64,000 bases of DNA from Cordia subcordata. Lineage: Eukaryota > Streptophyta > Magnoliopsida > Boraginales > Cordiaceae. Where the stretch lies: positions 5,257,501-5,321,500 of the forward strand of contig JAPTOF010000021.1 of NCBI GenBank assembly GCA_028554755.1. The letters are read 5' to 3'. This document shows, one piece after another, positions 43,801 to 56,997 of this stretch. The notes beneath the pieces were generated by a model that ran no database searches, was not told the DNA's origin, and saw only the letters and a list, made by a program, of their open reading frames with translations. The first letter of the stretch is position 1, and each line of letters starts with the position of its first letter. A program made the position numbers and the translations under genes.

Positions 43801-45150
43801 AGGCGACATCTTGGTGGGTGTTTGTGTAGGGGTTGAGGGTAGTTTTTTTTCTTGTGTTTGTGTGGGGGTTGAGGGTGGTTTATTTTTCTTTTTCCTTTAG
43901 AAAGAGAGGAGTAGAAGGAAAATTAAAGATGTTGCACTATTTCAACAGATTGTGCAACTATCTTTTCTTTTCCTTTCTTTCTTCTTCTTCTTTCTTTTTT
44001 TTTTTTATAATTTGATTTGAATGCTATGCTTACAGCCCTTGTGAGTTTATATTGTAAAAGTTTATAGCAAGGGTAAACAAAAGAAAGGAGTCGTGCTTGC
44101 TTGTGTGAAGGATTTACCAAGTCTAGAAACATGCATATGACTCGATGGCATGAAGAGTTCAGAAATGCTCGTGATATAGAAGAGGAGATATAAGGAGGAG
44201 ACGATGTGACATAAATGTATTGGCATGTATGTTTTTTTGTGTTTGCATTAGTTAACATCTTGTAAATCATTTCAAATGATTTTTCTAAACTTGTATTGGG
44301 CATTATAAATGATCTTTAAAGTGTTTTCTACCTTACTTTAATCCTTAAAAACTTCAAAGATTTTGAAAAATCTTGATTTAAAGCCATGTCTTCAAAGGGG
44401 TTTGAGAAAACATGTTTTCAAGTTGAAATGCCAAAATTCTAGAGTAGCCGATCACCCCCAGTCGGTCGACAGACTAATAGAAAGGGTTTACTGGGTGAAA
44501 CAGAAAGTCAACGACTTGATCGGTTACCCTTGCCAATTGAAAGGCCTAGGCGATCGGGGGAAATAAAATGATTGGCTAATGGCTGGTTGACTGATCACCC
44601 TAACCAACAGCTTTGTGGCATTTAATTTTTTTACTATTGGTTGTACATTGAGCTGCCTCTTTTTAAGCATTTCATTGCATTTGCCATATCCAACTTTATC
44701 AATCATTCAAGACCAATTTCTAAGCTTTCTCCAACACTTTCAAATATCTTTCAAGCTTGGAAATCATCTCTGGTGAGCTATAATTTGTAAAATCTTTGAG
44801 TAGACGAGCTTTTACTTAGCTACATCTACTTATTGAAGTAGTAATCGTAATCTTCACATTCGCATCAATTTATTGCTTGTATACACACTCTTGAGCTAGG
44901 ATGTGAGATCTCTGTAAGTAAGAGGAGAGTATGAAAAAATCCTTAGTGAAGGCATTCTTTGAAAAGGGCTTCAAAGAGTTGTAATTGGTTTGTACTCCAC
45001 CAACCTTTGAAAGGGTGTTACACTAATGAAGGTGCTCAAAGTTCTAAGGGAAGAATCTTCGGTAGTATATGTTGGTAAGGCCAAAACCACCTAAAATCAG
45101 TTGTGTTCTTAATCTTTCTCCTTGCTTTCTATTTATTTTATACTATTGTG
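43801..45150. repeat. LTR-like retroelement debris
   Basis: It contains GATCACCCCCAGTCGGTCGAC near 44450, close in character to the GGTCGAC-rich stretch at 15570-15750. It also has TTGAGCTAGGATGTGAGATCT and a TTGTAATTGGTTTGTA stretch of the kind found near the ends of copia LTRs. A frame at 43923-44303 (minus) is a low-complexity Lys/Arg artefact of a CT run. No element borders could be fixed. Confidence 0.3.
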
Positions 45151-45615
45151 TGCTAAGTGTTTGATAAATTGCTTATTTGACTATTTTGCATTTTGTTGCA
45201 AAAACTTGATATAATCTTAATTGACCTCCTCCCCTTTATGATTATTTGCCCTTTATAGTTTTGGGCATAAAAAAGTTTATGGTTAAAGATATTAGATCTT
45301 TTAAGGGTAGGGGTTCCATTGCACTTTTGATAGACCAAAGGGGGTTATGAGAGATTTTTTAAACCACAGAGGTGTCCGATACACTTTTGATAGACTGTAT
45401 GAAATTCTGGTGCATTTTACTCTGTATCTTTATCTAGTGGTAAAAAAATCAATCGTAATAAAAGTGTTTCATGATTTTGCTACTAATTATTAGTTTATTT
45501 AACTGAAAATGAATAATGGGGTATAGAAGTAGAATCTAATTGATAAAGTAATGATTTTTTAGGACCAAAAGTTGAATAGTTAAAATTGGACTCAGAGGGA
45601 TAATTTAATGACCTC

Positions 45616-45912
45616 GAGGATCTTTTATGTTTTTATTATTATATATTGACCTGCATTAATAAATAATGGCTAAATTAAGGAAATGAACAAATATGACTTT
45701 AGATTCTCTTGTATCAATTTCTCTCACATAATGTTCTGAGATGGAAATTTTTTATCGATGTTCTTGAGGATCTTTTATGTTTTTATTATTATATATTGAC
45801 CTGCATTAATAAATAATGGCTAAATTAAGGAAATGAACAAATATGACTTTAGATTCTCTTGTATCAATTTCTCTCACATAATGTTCTGAGACGGAAATTT
45901 TTTTATCAATGT
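45616..45912. repeat. 150-bp tandem duplication
   Basis: The unit starting GAGGATCTTTTATGTTTTTA at 45616 recurs at 45766 with only a few differences (for example GAGATGG versus GAGACGG). The second unit runs into the decayed copia. Confidence 0.92.
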
Positions 45913-47480
45913 TCTCATTAGTTTTAATCCTACACATACTTTATATTTCTTGTGTGTAGAAAATTTGACATTTTGAATTAAATCCATACTCACAAACTTG
46001 TGTAGTAGATCAAAATTGACATCATTTAGTCTATTGTGCCATAAATAGAAAGACTCAAGGAAGTAAGTAGAAGAAACATTAGCATTAACATTCTTCTGGC
46101 TTAAATGCCCATTAGATATAGATTTATTTAGGACAAGGGCTCTAATACTTAAACATCCCCTTATGAAGTAGCCCTCCCCGCAAAAAATCATAACTTTTCT
46201 TAAGTACAACTTTGTCTAACTTGAAAATTATGGTAAGACCAATCTTTCATAAGAGTAAGCCTAAAACTAGGTTCCTCTTATTATTAAGTACATGAAGGGC
46301 ATTTTTTAAAGTCAACTTGATCCCAGATATTATTTTTTAGACCACATTTCTAATACTTATAACCTTTGATGTAGAGGAATTTCCTATATACAATACTTCA
46401 CTATTAGGATTGGCTTCATATGTCGAGAAAAGCCTCCTTTTAGAATCAACATGTTTGGTGGCCCCAATATTAATGAACCATTTCTTTGGATTTTCGACCA
46501 TGTTAACTTTTAACATAATATCAAACAAATTCATCTTTGACATGTTGTCTCCAAGATCATCCACAATATTTGTTTGAACTTTCTTTTCTTGTTTTTGCCT
46601 TGGTTTTTCATAAGTCTATAGTCCTTGCCTTTATCCCCAAGCTTATCATAAATATAATAATCCCCTACAAACTTCTTCTTTTGACCAAAATTATTTCCTT
46701 TTTGGCCTTGTCTTAAAGTTTCCTCCCTCTTGTTAAAACTGTTTGACTAGTCATGCTTAATCACATTTACCTTATACCTCATAACTAAACCACCAACCTG
46801 TCTCTTTGAAAACCGATTGTCTTTTTTAATCCTCAGTCTCAAGATATGGTCCTCCATAGTCATTTCCTTTCTTTTGTGCTTAAGATAATATCTAAAATCT
46901 TTTTATCCAGGTAATATCTAAAAACTTTTTATCTTGATAGTAGTTTTTCTAACAAAGTTGCCATCTAAAAAGACTCATTTAAGACCATTCCCTCAACCAA
47001 TAAGTTATGGACTATTAACTAGTGCTCTTGAACTTAGGCCATCATTGTCTTAAAATCTATCATTGAAATTCATAAAACTGACTAACTGCGGATTTATTCG
47101 TGGTGACATCCTTTGTTTTATATTTCTTTTCTGATGGCTGCCATTTTTTGTTTGCACTTTTACCTGTACCATAAACATTATACAAGATATTGCCAAGATA
47201 GTTTAAAATATAGTTTTTGCAGAGGAAGTCACAATGATTCCACACATCCATTGTAGTCACAACCTGTATGTTAGAATTTTTGCCCAAGTCTAGGCCTCCT
47301 CTTTAAAATACGTACTAAACCCAAGGTAGTTAAGTAAAATGGCATGATGCTACCACATTTTAAAGTCCTTACCAGTGAATCATTTATCGTTCTTTGTATG
47401 AGATGGACAAAGATAACCTAAAGGTGCAATCACTGTCCTAACCCTAAACACATTTCTAGAAGCTTGGTTAGACCTTCCAT
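45900..47480 (-). mobile_element. Decayed Ty1/copia element, gag to pre-integrase
   Basis: Minus-strand blocks occur in copia order. A gag N-terminal stretch near 47330 is readable as CGSIMPFYLTTLG. A UBN2-type gag with VWNHCDFLCKNYILN lies at about 47200-47260. The protease region at 46337-46564 has WFINIGATKHVDS, in which the catalytic Asp of the family's D(S/T)GA motif is Asn. The pre-integrase has LWHNRLNDVNFDLLH near 46000-46050. Stops and frameshifts separate all blocks. Integrase and reverse transcriptase are missing, and the left end abuts the 150-bp tandem duplication. The element is truncated and inactive. Confidence 0.75.
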
Positions 47481-47599
47481 CTAGCCTAGTTTGGTTTAAG
47501 GCCACTATCAGAGTGTGCCCCGATTGGCATATTTGATCCAACACCAATTAAGCCAGTAGGAGTAGATGATTCAATTCCAATCCTATGACCCTACATAAT

Positions 47600-50110
47600 T
47601 CTATTTCTAGTATTTGTATTCCTAGGGATTGATGATTGCAATACATCTAAAATATTAATTTATTTCATGATTAATGATATTATATTATAACAATAATAAT
47701 TCATATATATATATATTGAATTAAAGAGCTAATATTTTTAAATAATAGTTTTAGCACTATTAATAATTTTATTTTTTATAAATTCTATTATGTGATCATT
47801 TCAATCTCAAAGCAAAAATAAGAATAGTGATAAAAAAATGCTAATAATTTAAATTTTAAAATATGAAGCCGATGAATGGATTTTATATTTCCAAGATTTA
47901 TTTATTTGTTTATTGAAACTGTATTTATGTTAATATAAATAATTTTGATATATAAAATTTGAATGTGCAACATAAGAAAGAGTTAATAGTCTTATCTTTT
48001 TGTTTCAAAGTAGTTAATGATGTGTTCGTTTTATGTGTGTTTATGTATTATATGAATATACTTATTTTGAGGTGTTTTGAGCTTCATTTGGTATATTAGT
48101 ATAGCATTTAGGTCATACTTGCGCTTATTAAGGTTTATATGCGCATAATTGAACTTAGGACTTAAATGCTACATTAATCTGTGTTATTGCTTAACTTAGG
48201 TGAGATTTAGAGCAATGCTCAGAACCCAAGAGGATGATCATTTGATGATCAAGCAAATCCAAGGGTGTTTTGGAAGGGAAGAAATAGAGATAAAACCATT
48301 TGGAAGCTCCCGGAAGAAGAACGAAGCAACCAGGCAAAACTGAGTACAATTAGAGTCGGAATTTGGAGCTTGCATCCATAAAGGGAATGGACAAAGCTTG
48401 AAAATGTTTATTTGGATGAAAAGATGGAAAAAATGGCCTTGGAGGTGCCCAAAAGTGATATGAGGCCATAGAAAAAATCGCGCACGAATCGAAACCAAAA
48501 TGAGAAAAACTGCTGAAGGCCGGATGCATCCCTGCCCAAGGCTAGCCAATTGGCCCAGAGACCAACCCTAACCAGAATGCAACTTATGTTGGTCTGTCTC
48601 ACTTGATTTTGGGCTGGGAGACCGACCCGACGGCTGCCTTTTGCAGCAGAATGGCTTATTTAATTCCATTTTAAGCTCATTTTGCATATCTTTCACCCCA
48701 TACTCTCTTCCCCATTTCCTTAAACCCTAAATCCATCTAAACCCACCTCACACACACTTCTAAGCACAAAAAAACTTTGGAATCAAGCCTCTAGAAGGAT
48801 CAAACACAAGATTTGGGAATAGCCCATGGATTGTAAAGCATGGATTTGGATAGAATGATATCTCTCTTTTATCCCACATCTAATTATGTATGACTAGAAC
48901 TATGTAGGGTGATTATTCTTCTATTTATGGATTGATTACTACTCTTTTGTAATAGTTACTTAATGGATTTATATACATATGCTTTGTACTTAGGGTTTTG
49001 ATTTACAAATTTACATTCATGTCTATGTATTTATGGGAATGCCTCAATGATGTTGCATATGTATATTGAAGTCTATTATTGTATTAATCATCTCTAAATC
49101 ATTATGCTAGCATGTCTATGTGTTTGTGTGGTGATTACATGAAGTAGGTATGACTATATACATGTTTATGTGTGTGTTAGCATACTTAATAGCATAAATA
49201 GCTTCTATTGCTTACATGTCAGGTGCTATTGCTTAAATTGTTGTAATCTAAGTTTGTTTATGTGTTTAGTAGTAGAATACTCTAGAACATTTTCGAACGC
49301 CATGCCCTAGATGTGTTTGCTTTGTGCTTAAACGTTAATACCTGCTATTGTGATTGTGATCGGTGGTGCATAACTAATGGCTAGCCTAGGTCGAATGTCC
49401 CTTAGCTTTAAATCTAGCTAAAGAGTTTTAGGGTAGGTTAGTCGACCTTAGACAGACTAGGTCTTGGATTTAAATCCAGCCAATGGTTTAGATGATAGGG
49501 TTAGATTGATTTAAGTCACTCAGAATCCTAACTAGCTAGATGTATGGCCCTAAGTCATAAAGACCATATGTCGTGGCTCTAGGGGTCGACACCTAGGGAC
49601 AGATTTGCATTGAGGCTTAGGGTGTAATTAGGAGGTTAATTAGGAGACTAGACAAGAGCAACCAAGTATAATCCATCAAGCAACCCTAACAAGGCATAGT
49701 AATCACCCATTTGCAAGACATAATCACCCTAGTTCCCATTTCCATGTGTTTGATTCCCTTAAATCACTTGATTCCCCCATTTCACACACACACCCACACA
49801 CACCCACACACACCTTTTATTTCTTTGTTCTTAGTTTGGATTTATCTTTCCAAGCTCCTTTCAATCCCAAAAACACCAAAAAGTTTGTAGTTTAAAGACC
49901 CAACACATAACTTTTAGGATGCACTTAGCTTAGGACACCTCACACGTTAGGCCTCCACGTGGATTCGACCCCACACTTGTACCAACAACCCTGTGCTTGC
50001 AGGCTATGTAGGCTTGTGCTGCAAGATAGCTATCAATTAATTATAAAAATAATTTGAAAGAATAACCAAAAAAGAGAGACAAAATATTATAATTTTGAAG
50101 TACCAAACCT
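47600..50110. repeat. LTR-like or unclassified repeat debris
   Basis: No gene. The tail (49790-50010) has a CACACACCC run, then TTCCAAGCTCC and a GGATTCGACCCCACACTTG / GTGCTTGCAGG pair. That pattern resembles plant LTR ends and the segment at 13248-13480. Frames at 48238-48602 on the minus strand have no recognisable domain. Confidence 0.3.
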
Positions 50111-50186
50111 GTTTATTTGGGTGATTGCTTTAACAATTGTACAATTTTAAAGAACGAAACCACGTGCAATAGGCCTTTTTTTCTGG

Positions 50187-50430
50187 GGTTCAAGAGCAAT
50201 GATGGTGGTAGTAGCATTCACGTGACAGCAGTAGCTCAAGGCAGAAACAACTGCTTCCTTTTCTTTTTTTTTTTCTTTTTCTTTTTGGGTTCAAAAGTAA
50301 TGTAGCTTTATGGCGGTAGTAGCACCTACCTGATAGCAGTAGCTCAAGGCGAGAACACAGTTCTTTTGTTTTTATGTTCCAAAGCAATGTAACTTTATGG
50401 TGGCAGTAACATCCATGTCGCCGCAACATT
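50187..50430. repeat. Three diverged tandem units (about 100 and 87 bp)
   Basis: Units start GGTTCAAGAGCAATG (50187), GGTTCAAAAGTAATG (50288) and TGTTCCAAAGCAATG (50375). Each continues with GGTGGTAGTAGCA / GGCGGTAGTAGCA / GGTGGCAGTAACA. The first two also share AGCAGTAGCTCAAGGC. Confidence 0.75.
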
Positions 50431-51330
50431 GTTCAGCATGGCTCTAGAAATATAAGATGTTCCAGTTAATTAAGCCCAAATGAAAACATAATTTGTCTAT
50501 ACACTCACAATGAAAACAAATTAATAAAATTGGATCAAAAGACGATGTAATAAACAAACTTTTGTCAATTCCTTGAATCAGTCACATAACTATACATGAA
50601 ATCCTTAAAACTGTTAGTGAAAAATAGTTCACAACAAAATCAAGAAATTACTAGAATAATACATTGAAAATAAAAATAATATTAAACTAAAATACAAATT
50701 ACAACAAAACAGACCAAATTGAGGCTTTAGTATCTCGTTGTCTTGAAGGATTTTATTTTTATGCAATGGTGCTATTATTAGAATTGCATGTCCTAAAGAC
50801 CACTTGTGAGTAACACATAATGGATGTTGGACATAAATGCTCATGATATTAATGACACAATTGAGTTTGCACATTACATCCTCTTAATTGTATGTTGATG
50901 CATGTGTTAAGGTCTAATGGTATAGACCAATAACTTAGATGTGCAGTAAGGCTAGACGTATAGTAGATCCAAGTTTAGCCTTGGTTATATCATGACTAAG
51001 TCATGATCGAATGGTAGTGGTGGGTGCTCTTCCGCGATTAAGTTACTGTGGGCAAGTCTCATTGTCATTAGGGGTATACAAAGGCGATTGGATAGTTTTA
51101 GTATTTATTTTTAATTGAATTAATTTTGGTGATTTATAATTTCATAAAACCAAAACTAACCAAAAAAATAAAAAAGTTGACAATTTCAGTTAGAGTGGTT
51201 TTTGTGCAATTTTGGCCGGTTTGAGCAGTTTTAAAATTTGGTTATCACTTACTTAGTTATATAACATAATCATTTTATCTAGCAATAATTTCCTAAATCT
51301 CATCAACCACTAGAAATCTAAACTTGTGTA
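50431..51330. other. Intergenic DNA
   Basis: AT-rich. No gene or recognisable repeat can be supported. Confidence 0.45.
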
Positions 51331-53650
51331 GTCAGCAAATGTCACGCCCCCAAATCCATCTACTTGAACTCAAGGCCATGATCGCCGCGAATCTAAAAAG
51401 ATCAATTCTCCTAAGCTCACAAGGCTCTAAAACACAGGACAGAAAGCTAAATCACCTTATAAATATCCCATCAAAGCACTATAGCCATCAATACCAGCTA
51501 TTTATAGGGTTCAAATTAGTTACATATAAGTCTAGGCTATAAAGAAATCAAAACTAATTAAATTACATTAATAAAGGCCGAGAAGGGTCCTCTCTCCATA
51601 CGTTAAAACATCAACCCTGTAAAAAAAAAATAGAAATAACAAAATGAGCAAAACAAAACTCAGTAAATGGACTCCTAGGAGGAGACCTAAAGGTGGTCCT
51701 AACCAAGGATACCAAACTAGAATAAATAAAAGACACGAGAAATAACAGGAGCGTACTAAAGTATGTGAGTATACCGAATCAAGATAGACCAAAGTCACGT
51801 TCAGATAAGCTGGAACACTAAGTCAAATCAAAACTAAAGGGTAACTTAGAGCTGTGATATTAATACTAAACAAAGAAGCATTTATTCACCTCTTCCTTTC
51901 ATAATGGACTTCCCTTTGCGGAGGGCACAGAATGGGCAGCCTCAAGCTCCATGCAATATCTCTTCTATCCAAATAGGCAAAGAAATAAGACATAATCATA
52001 TATATATATATATATATGTATCACACACACAGAGCAGTCTCACCCATTGGATGGGTGTCATAGCTCTAAGCATAGCACACAGATCAACAAAGTACATAGA
52101 GAACACAAATGAGAGTTCGAAAACCTAGTTAACACAAACATAGCACATAAGGACATGAACATAAGTGTATAAATGGACTGGACTAGAGCAGAACAAAGGG
52201 ATAACAAGACACCAAAATACAGATGGGTAGTCTAACTTACCTCAAACCAGCTCTATAGTCAAATACTCTCCCTTCTAACAATTAAAACCAATTGCAATTA
52301 ACACAACATTATAATTAATAAGTTCATAATCAAGATCACACTTATTGATAACAAGGTAGCAGAAGAGAATTCAAAGTCATAACAACTCATTAAACACATG
52401 CTAAAACAGAGTTGTAGCCCTAATTAAGATAGTAGTATCAAATTAACATAATACTAGTTCTATATTATTCCATGAGTACACTTAATGAAGTGGCATTCAA
52501 CAATTTAATAAGTTTGTTCTTGATACTATCTCATAACATTTACAAAATCAACTCAAATTGAGGAATAACTCATGAAAGAAATAATGAACCTTAATAATCT
52601 AATTGAATCCATCTATTTCATATAAATCTATTTAATTATGCCAAATCAATCCCGATAAAAGCATTAGTCTTATCTTAGCTTTCTTTCTTTTACTAAAATT
52701 GTAGTCATTCATGTAACTCATAAACAAAAACATGTTTTCAAGCAATTCCTATGGGACACATAGATTTAGATTCAATTGGCATAGTTAGTGCTTAATTCCA
52801 TTTCTTTTGTAACATTGACCAACATCCACACACTATGACATATGTTCTACTCACAAACAAGTTCTTAGCAAATATGCCTAGCTCTTTATTGACATTCTTT
52901 AACTATCAAGATAAAATTTAAACCTTCTTATTCCATATACAAATACATGCTATAAAACTAAACTTGAATTTCACTCATTTTATTGCCCACTTGTTATTGC
53001 CTCTGCACATACAAAAGATAACCAAAACCTCCTACTTCTCCCATTTTCTAACCAATTCTATTGATTCATACAAGTTCTCACCATGTTCTTACTTAACACA
53101 ACAAATAAAACCTTCAAAATGCATAAATATAGCTGCTGCTAACATACCACACTTTACTTGCCAATTTCTTTTCCGTTAACTAAGTTCTTCATATAATAGA
53201 GCATACACCACACATACACACACACGGTTTACACCACAAAGCATAATTTATGTAATTTTCATGAACTATTAGGCATGCTACAAGCTATAATATGCAAATT
53301 AAAATAAATAAAGAAGTGCGTTTCAATCCAAATACAAATATCATCACACACACATATGTATCCACAAGAATCACAACTAATAACCATATTTATAGAACAA
53401 AGAAACTCATAATATCTTACCTAGATTACCTATCTGGATATTATTCTTCATTTTTCTTGCAAAGAGCTCGTGAAAGTGATAGCTTAAGGGGAAAGAGTTT
53501 TGGTTCAAGCAAAGAGAAAGAAAAAGACAAAGATGGGATTTGCCTTTGGTTTGTGTTAATCTGATAAGACGAGTTTTATTTTCCTTTATTATACCTTAGT
53601 CCCTTGGCTCAAACTTTATTCACAAAATTGCCACAATACCCATAAGTCAC
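51331..53650. repeat. Probable repeat-derived DNA beginning TGTCACGCCCC
   Basis: ATGTCACGCCCCCAAATCC at about 51340 resembles the start of some plant LTRs, but no partner copy is in the window. The rest is AT-rich with a TA run near 51998-52018 and scattered CA runs. No coding content. Confidence 0.25.
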
Positions 53651-54599
53651 ACTTCTTATATAAGCATAAGCACACATGTGGACATGCTGAGGCAGTGAAT
53701 TTGTTTAGTTTTCTTTTTTTTTTTTTTAAAGTTATCTATTAGAAAAATAGACTTTTTCTCACTAGCTTCTTTTACTCTCCCTCCTCTCTAACTCCTCCAC
53801 CATTGACCACTTTTTTCACCGTTGACCACTACTCTTCTTCAACTCTTTCTTCTTGATAGATGAGAAGAAGAAAGCTTTGTCTTCTAGGGTTCGATCAAGT
53901 GCAAGATTGGCTACAAAATCCATTGTTGAAACTAAAGTGGGTTCATCATTTGACGTTGAAAATCCTTCATTGTTTGAAGAATTTGATGAAGAGATTTATG
54001 TCTCTAGCAAAGAACATAATATTCTCTATGGTATGGAGCTAGCTCTTCTTTGACAGGGAAAATTGCAACTCCAACTTTAGGCCATAAAGTTCAAAGGCTT
54101 GAATAAAACTTTGATCTTGTAAAGTAACAGCTGGTTCAAAGCTTAATTTCAAGAGGCCAGAAAATGCAGCTTAAATCTTCAAGGGATGAAAGCAACGTTA
54201 CCCCTCAAGATAAGCTTCAAGCTTAGCTTGAAATGAGCCCAAGAATGGCTATCAATTATAGTTCCCCACGTGAATATGCTTCTTCTCTTGAGCAACATGG
54301 ATTTTGACCCTTCTAATTTGGATAATAACTTTCCAGCCTCAAAATCATGTTCTCAAATTGTAAAATTGATTGAAATTGCTGCTTATTAGAGCTTGAACTT
54401 ATCATGTAAAGCACACAAGGAGGAAGAAGATGTTTGAGGGTCTTTACCTAACGGTTCTTTGGTTAGACCGATGCATATTTTCTTGATGGCATAGGTACTT
54501 TTTTGGCCAAAAAGTCTTTTTAAGCTCTACGTTTACCATTTTTCAACAACACATCATCCTAATTCCAATGTAAAAGGTCAACCATATGTTGAAAATGGT
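53651..54599. other. Non-coding DNA or 5' part of the LINE-like element
   Basis: A short frame at 53853-54053 (starting at an ATT, first ATG at 53860 in another frame) encodes an acidic-rich product without a recognised domain. It could be the degraded beginning of the ORF1 found downstream. Confidence 0.3.
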
Positions 54600-56113
54600 T
54601 CTTCACATATGAACTTTGAAGATTTCCCTCCTTTAAGAAACCTGTCGAGGGGAAATTTTTCCCCATCACATGGCTGCCATGTTGGTAGCGACATGGATGG
54701 CAAGTTACTTAATGAAGCCACCGCATCAAAACATGGAAATCAACATACTCTTTTCCATAAAGAACGCCAACGAGTTTCAACTCAAGAAAATCATCAATTT
54801 GGGAGTTTTGGCCAAAAATGAAGCTCATGCTTCTTCTCAAAGCTAGTGATAAAATGGAAATATTGATAGAAATGGAGTTCTTTTTCTTCCACAAGCCAAT
54901 AACATAATGGAGGATTTTTAAGATTTAGATACTCTCAAAATAAGGAAAATTTGAAGTGAGCTGAAATCAAGCTCCTTAAAGATTTAACCAGTTCCAGCCT
55001 TATGCAAGAAGAGATAGCCACCCAAATGCTTGGAGAAGGCCACTTAGGCCGAGGTACATGCCAACCCTCAACTCCCTTACTTCTAATTGGGGTAATACTT
55101 TTGCTGAACATTGCTTTAATAATTTGTAACTTGAAAATCAAATTCCTATATTTGTAAATGGCAAGAGAAATGTTAAGGATCCACCTTTTAACCTCTATGA
55201 TAAAGGTGATGGATATTGCGTTAGTCAATTTTTAGGTGCCCCATCTCTTTACTTCCTCATTAGGGATATGGGTGACTTTGCTTGGAGGCAATTTAGGAAT
55301 ATTGAGATTAAAACTAAAGGTCAAAGATATTTATTTTCAAGTTTAAGAATGAAGAATTTTGCCAAAAGATTCTTAAGCAATTATGGCATGTCAATCAGTA
55401 ACGCTTTTACTTCATAAATGGGAACCTAATCTTCAATTTGTGAACTTAAAATGCGATAAAGTACACATTTGGGTCAAGCTTCGAGATGTGCTACTTAGTC
55501 TTTGGTCTAGGATGGGGCTTGGCTATGTGGCATCTTTCATAGGAACACCTCTACAAATAGACTTCCCTTACAGAGTTAAGAAGCAACTTTGAATTTGTAC
55601 GTGTATGTGCCGAAGTCAATCTTGAAGAGGACTTGCCAGAGAAAATCTTTCCAAAGCCTAGGGATGGCACACGAGCTAAAGTTGGTGTTGAATATGCATG
55701 AAGGCCATCAAAGTGCTCTCAATACAAATTGGTTGGTCATGTTGATGAACATTGTCCTTTGAATCAAACAACTCAAGAAGATTGTTGTAAGAATGCTCAC
55801 GATGCCTTAAAGTCGAAAGCTCAAGATGAATGGACAATGGTTGGAAAAAAGAATGTTCCAAATTTGGTCTATGATCAAGCCATGGAGGTTAACTCTCAAC
55901 CTAGCCCCACTATTTCACCAAGAAAGTCACGTGATGCAAGTTTCAAAGCTAAAATGCCTTCTTGGCTTCATTCTCCCAAAAAAAAAACCCTGTCATCCAA
56001 AGAATGCTAGTCTAGAAATACAAATTAACAACTATTTTGAAGCTTTAATTGTAGATGAAATTGAAGAAGGTGAATTGCCTCCTCAATTTGCCCTAGTTGA
56101 AGAATTGAATTGA
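54600..56113 (+). pseudogene. LINE-type ORF1 remnant (DUF4283 and CCHC_4 zinc knuckle)
   Basis: Blocks read in order across shifting frames. FEDFPPLRN lies near 54615. QFLGAPSLYFLIRD, then FAWRQFRNIEI, lies near 55230-55310. LLHKWEPNLQFVNLKCDKV, then HIWVKLRDVLLSLWS, lies in 55400-55520. VRVCAEVNLEEDLPEKIFPK follows in 55595-55660, then YKLVGHVDEHCPL near 55725. This is the DUF4283 plus zinc-knuckle arrangement of nucleic-acid-binding proteins in plant L1-type LINEs and related genes. At least one frameshift (near 55380-55400) and one in-frame TGA (near 55697) break it. No reverse transcriptase follows, so it is a 5' fragment or a solo remnant. Confidence 0.65.
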
Positions 56114-56477
56114 AATGAAGATCAAACTCGAGATAAGTGTTCACCAGAGTTTTTGTATCACTCGCTCCTTGATGGTATTAGGTTGTGAAGAAATTTAATG
56201 CTCTTTGTTTGTATTTGTTGTACAGTTTTGATTTTCTTCTTTCGGTCATTCCATCTACTTGTTTGGATGTATTTTGGCTAATATTTTTTCTAACTGTCAA
56301 GAGATCTTTCTTATTTTATTTATTTATTATTTTTTTGGTGCACAAGCCTAAAGACTCAAGTTTGAAGAGAAGACCGCAAGAGTGCATAGTGGAAGCTAAG
56401 AAAATAACACTATTCGAGTACTTGTTAAAAGTAAAAAACCCTATGCATATGTGGTTAGCTACATATACTTTTCAAGT

Positions 56478-56490
<13 letters not shown>
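56114..56490. other. Non-coding DNA after the LINE-like remnant
   Basis: A frame at 56185-56547 starts with an in-frame non-ATG region, is hydrophobic and ends in a TA-run artefact. No domain is recognised. Confidence 0.4.
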
Positions 56491-56496
<6 letters not shown>

Positions 56497-56509
<13 letters not shown>

Positions 56510-56997
56510 TCGGTAGTTCGGTTTGGCATGGGTTTTTACTTCCATAACCGAAAATCAAATCGCATGTTTTGGGTTTTTAAAATTGAAATCATGACTAATC
56601 AAACCACTTTAATCCATTCGATTTAGCCTAAACAATTTCTTTTCTAGTTTTTGAAGTTTTATGTTCATCTCTACTTGTCAAAGTGATCTACCTAGATCAT
56701 TAGAGGGTCTTTCCAAACTTTGCTCTTTAGTACATGTGTCACGTATATATATATATATAGTCGGTAGTTCGGTTTGGCATGGGTTTTTACTTCCATAACC
56801 GAAAATCAAATCGCATGTTTTGGGTTTTTAAAATTGAAATCATGACTAATCAAACCACTTTAATCCATTCGATTTAGCCTAAACAATTTCTTTTCTAGTT
56901 TTTGAAGTTTTATGTTCATCTCTACTTGTCAAAGTGATCTACCTAGATCATTAGAGGGTCTTTCCAAACTTTGCTCTTTAGTACATGTGTCACGTAT
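56497..56997. repeat. 251-bp tandem duplication with TA run
   Basis: GTCGGTAGTTCGGTTTGGCA at 56509 recurs at 56760, and the copies appear identical through CATGTGTCACGTAT. Each unit is preceded by a TA-dinucleotide run, which probably supplied the microhomology for duplication. Confidence 0.95.

Noticed and set aside
43923..44303. 126-codon minus-strand frame rich in Lys and Arg
   Set aside because: The basic tail is created by a CT run on the plus strand, and no domain is visible.
50187..50430. CRISPR-like array
   Set aside because: Units are long, diverged and directly adjacent with no unique spacers, in plant nuclear DNA.
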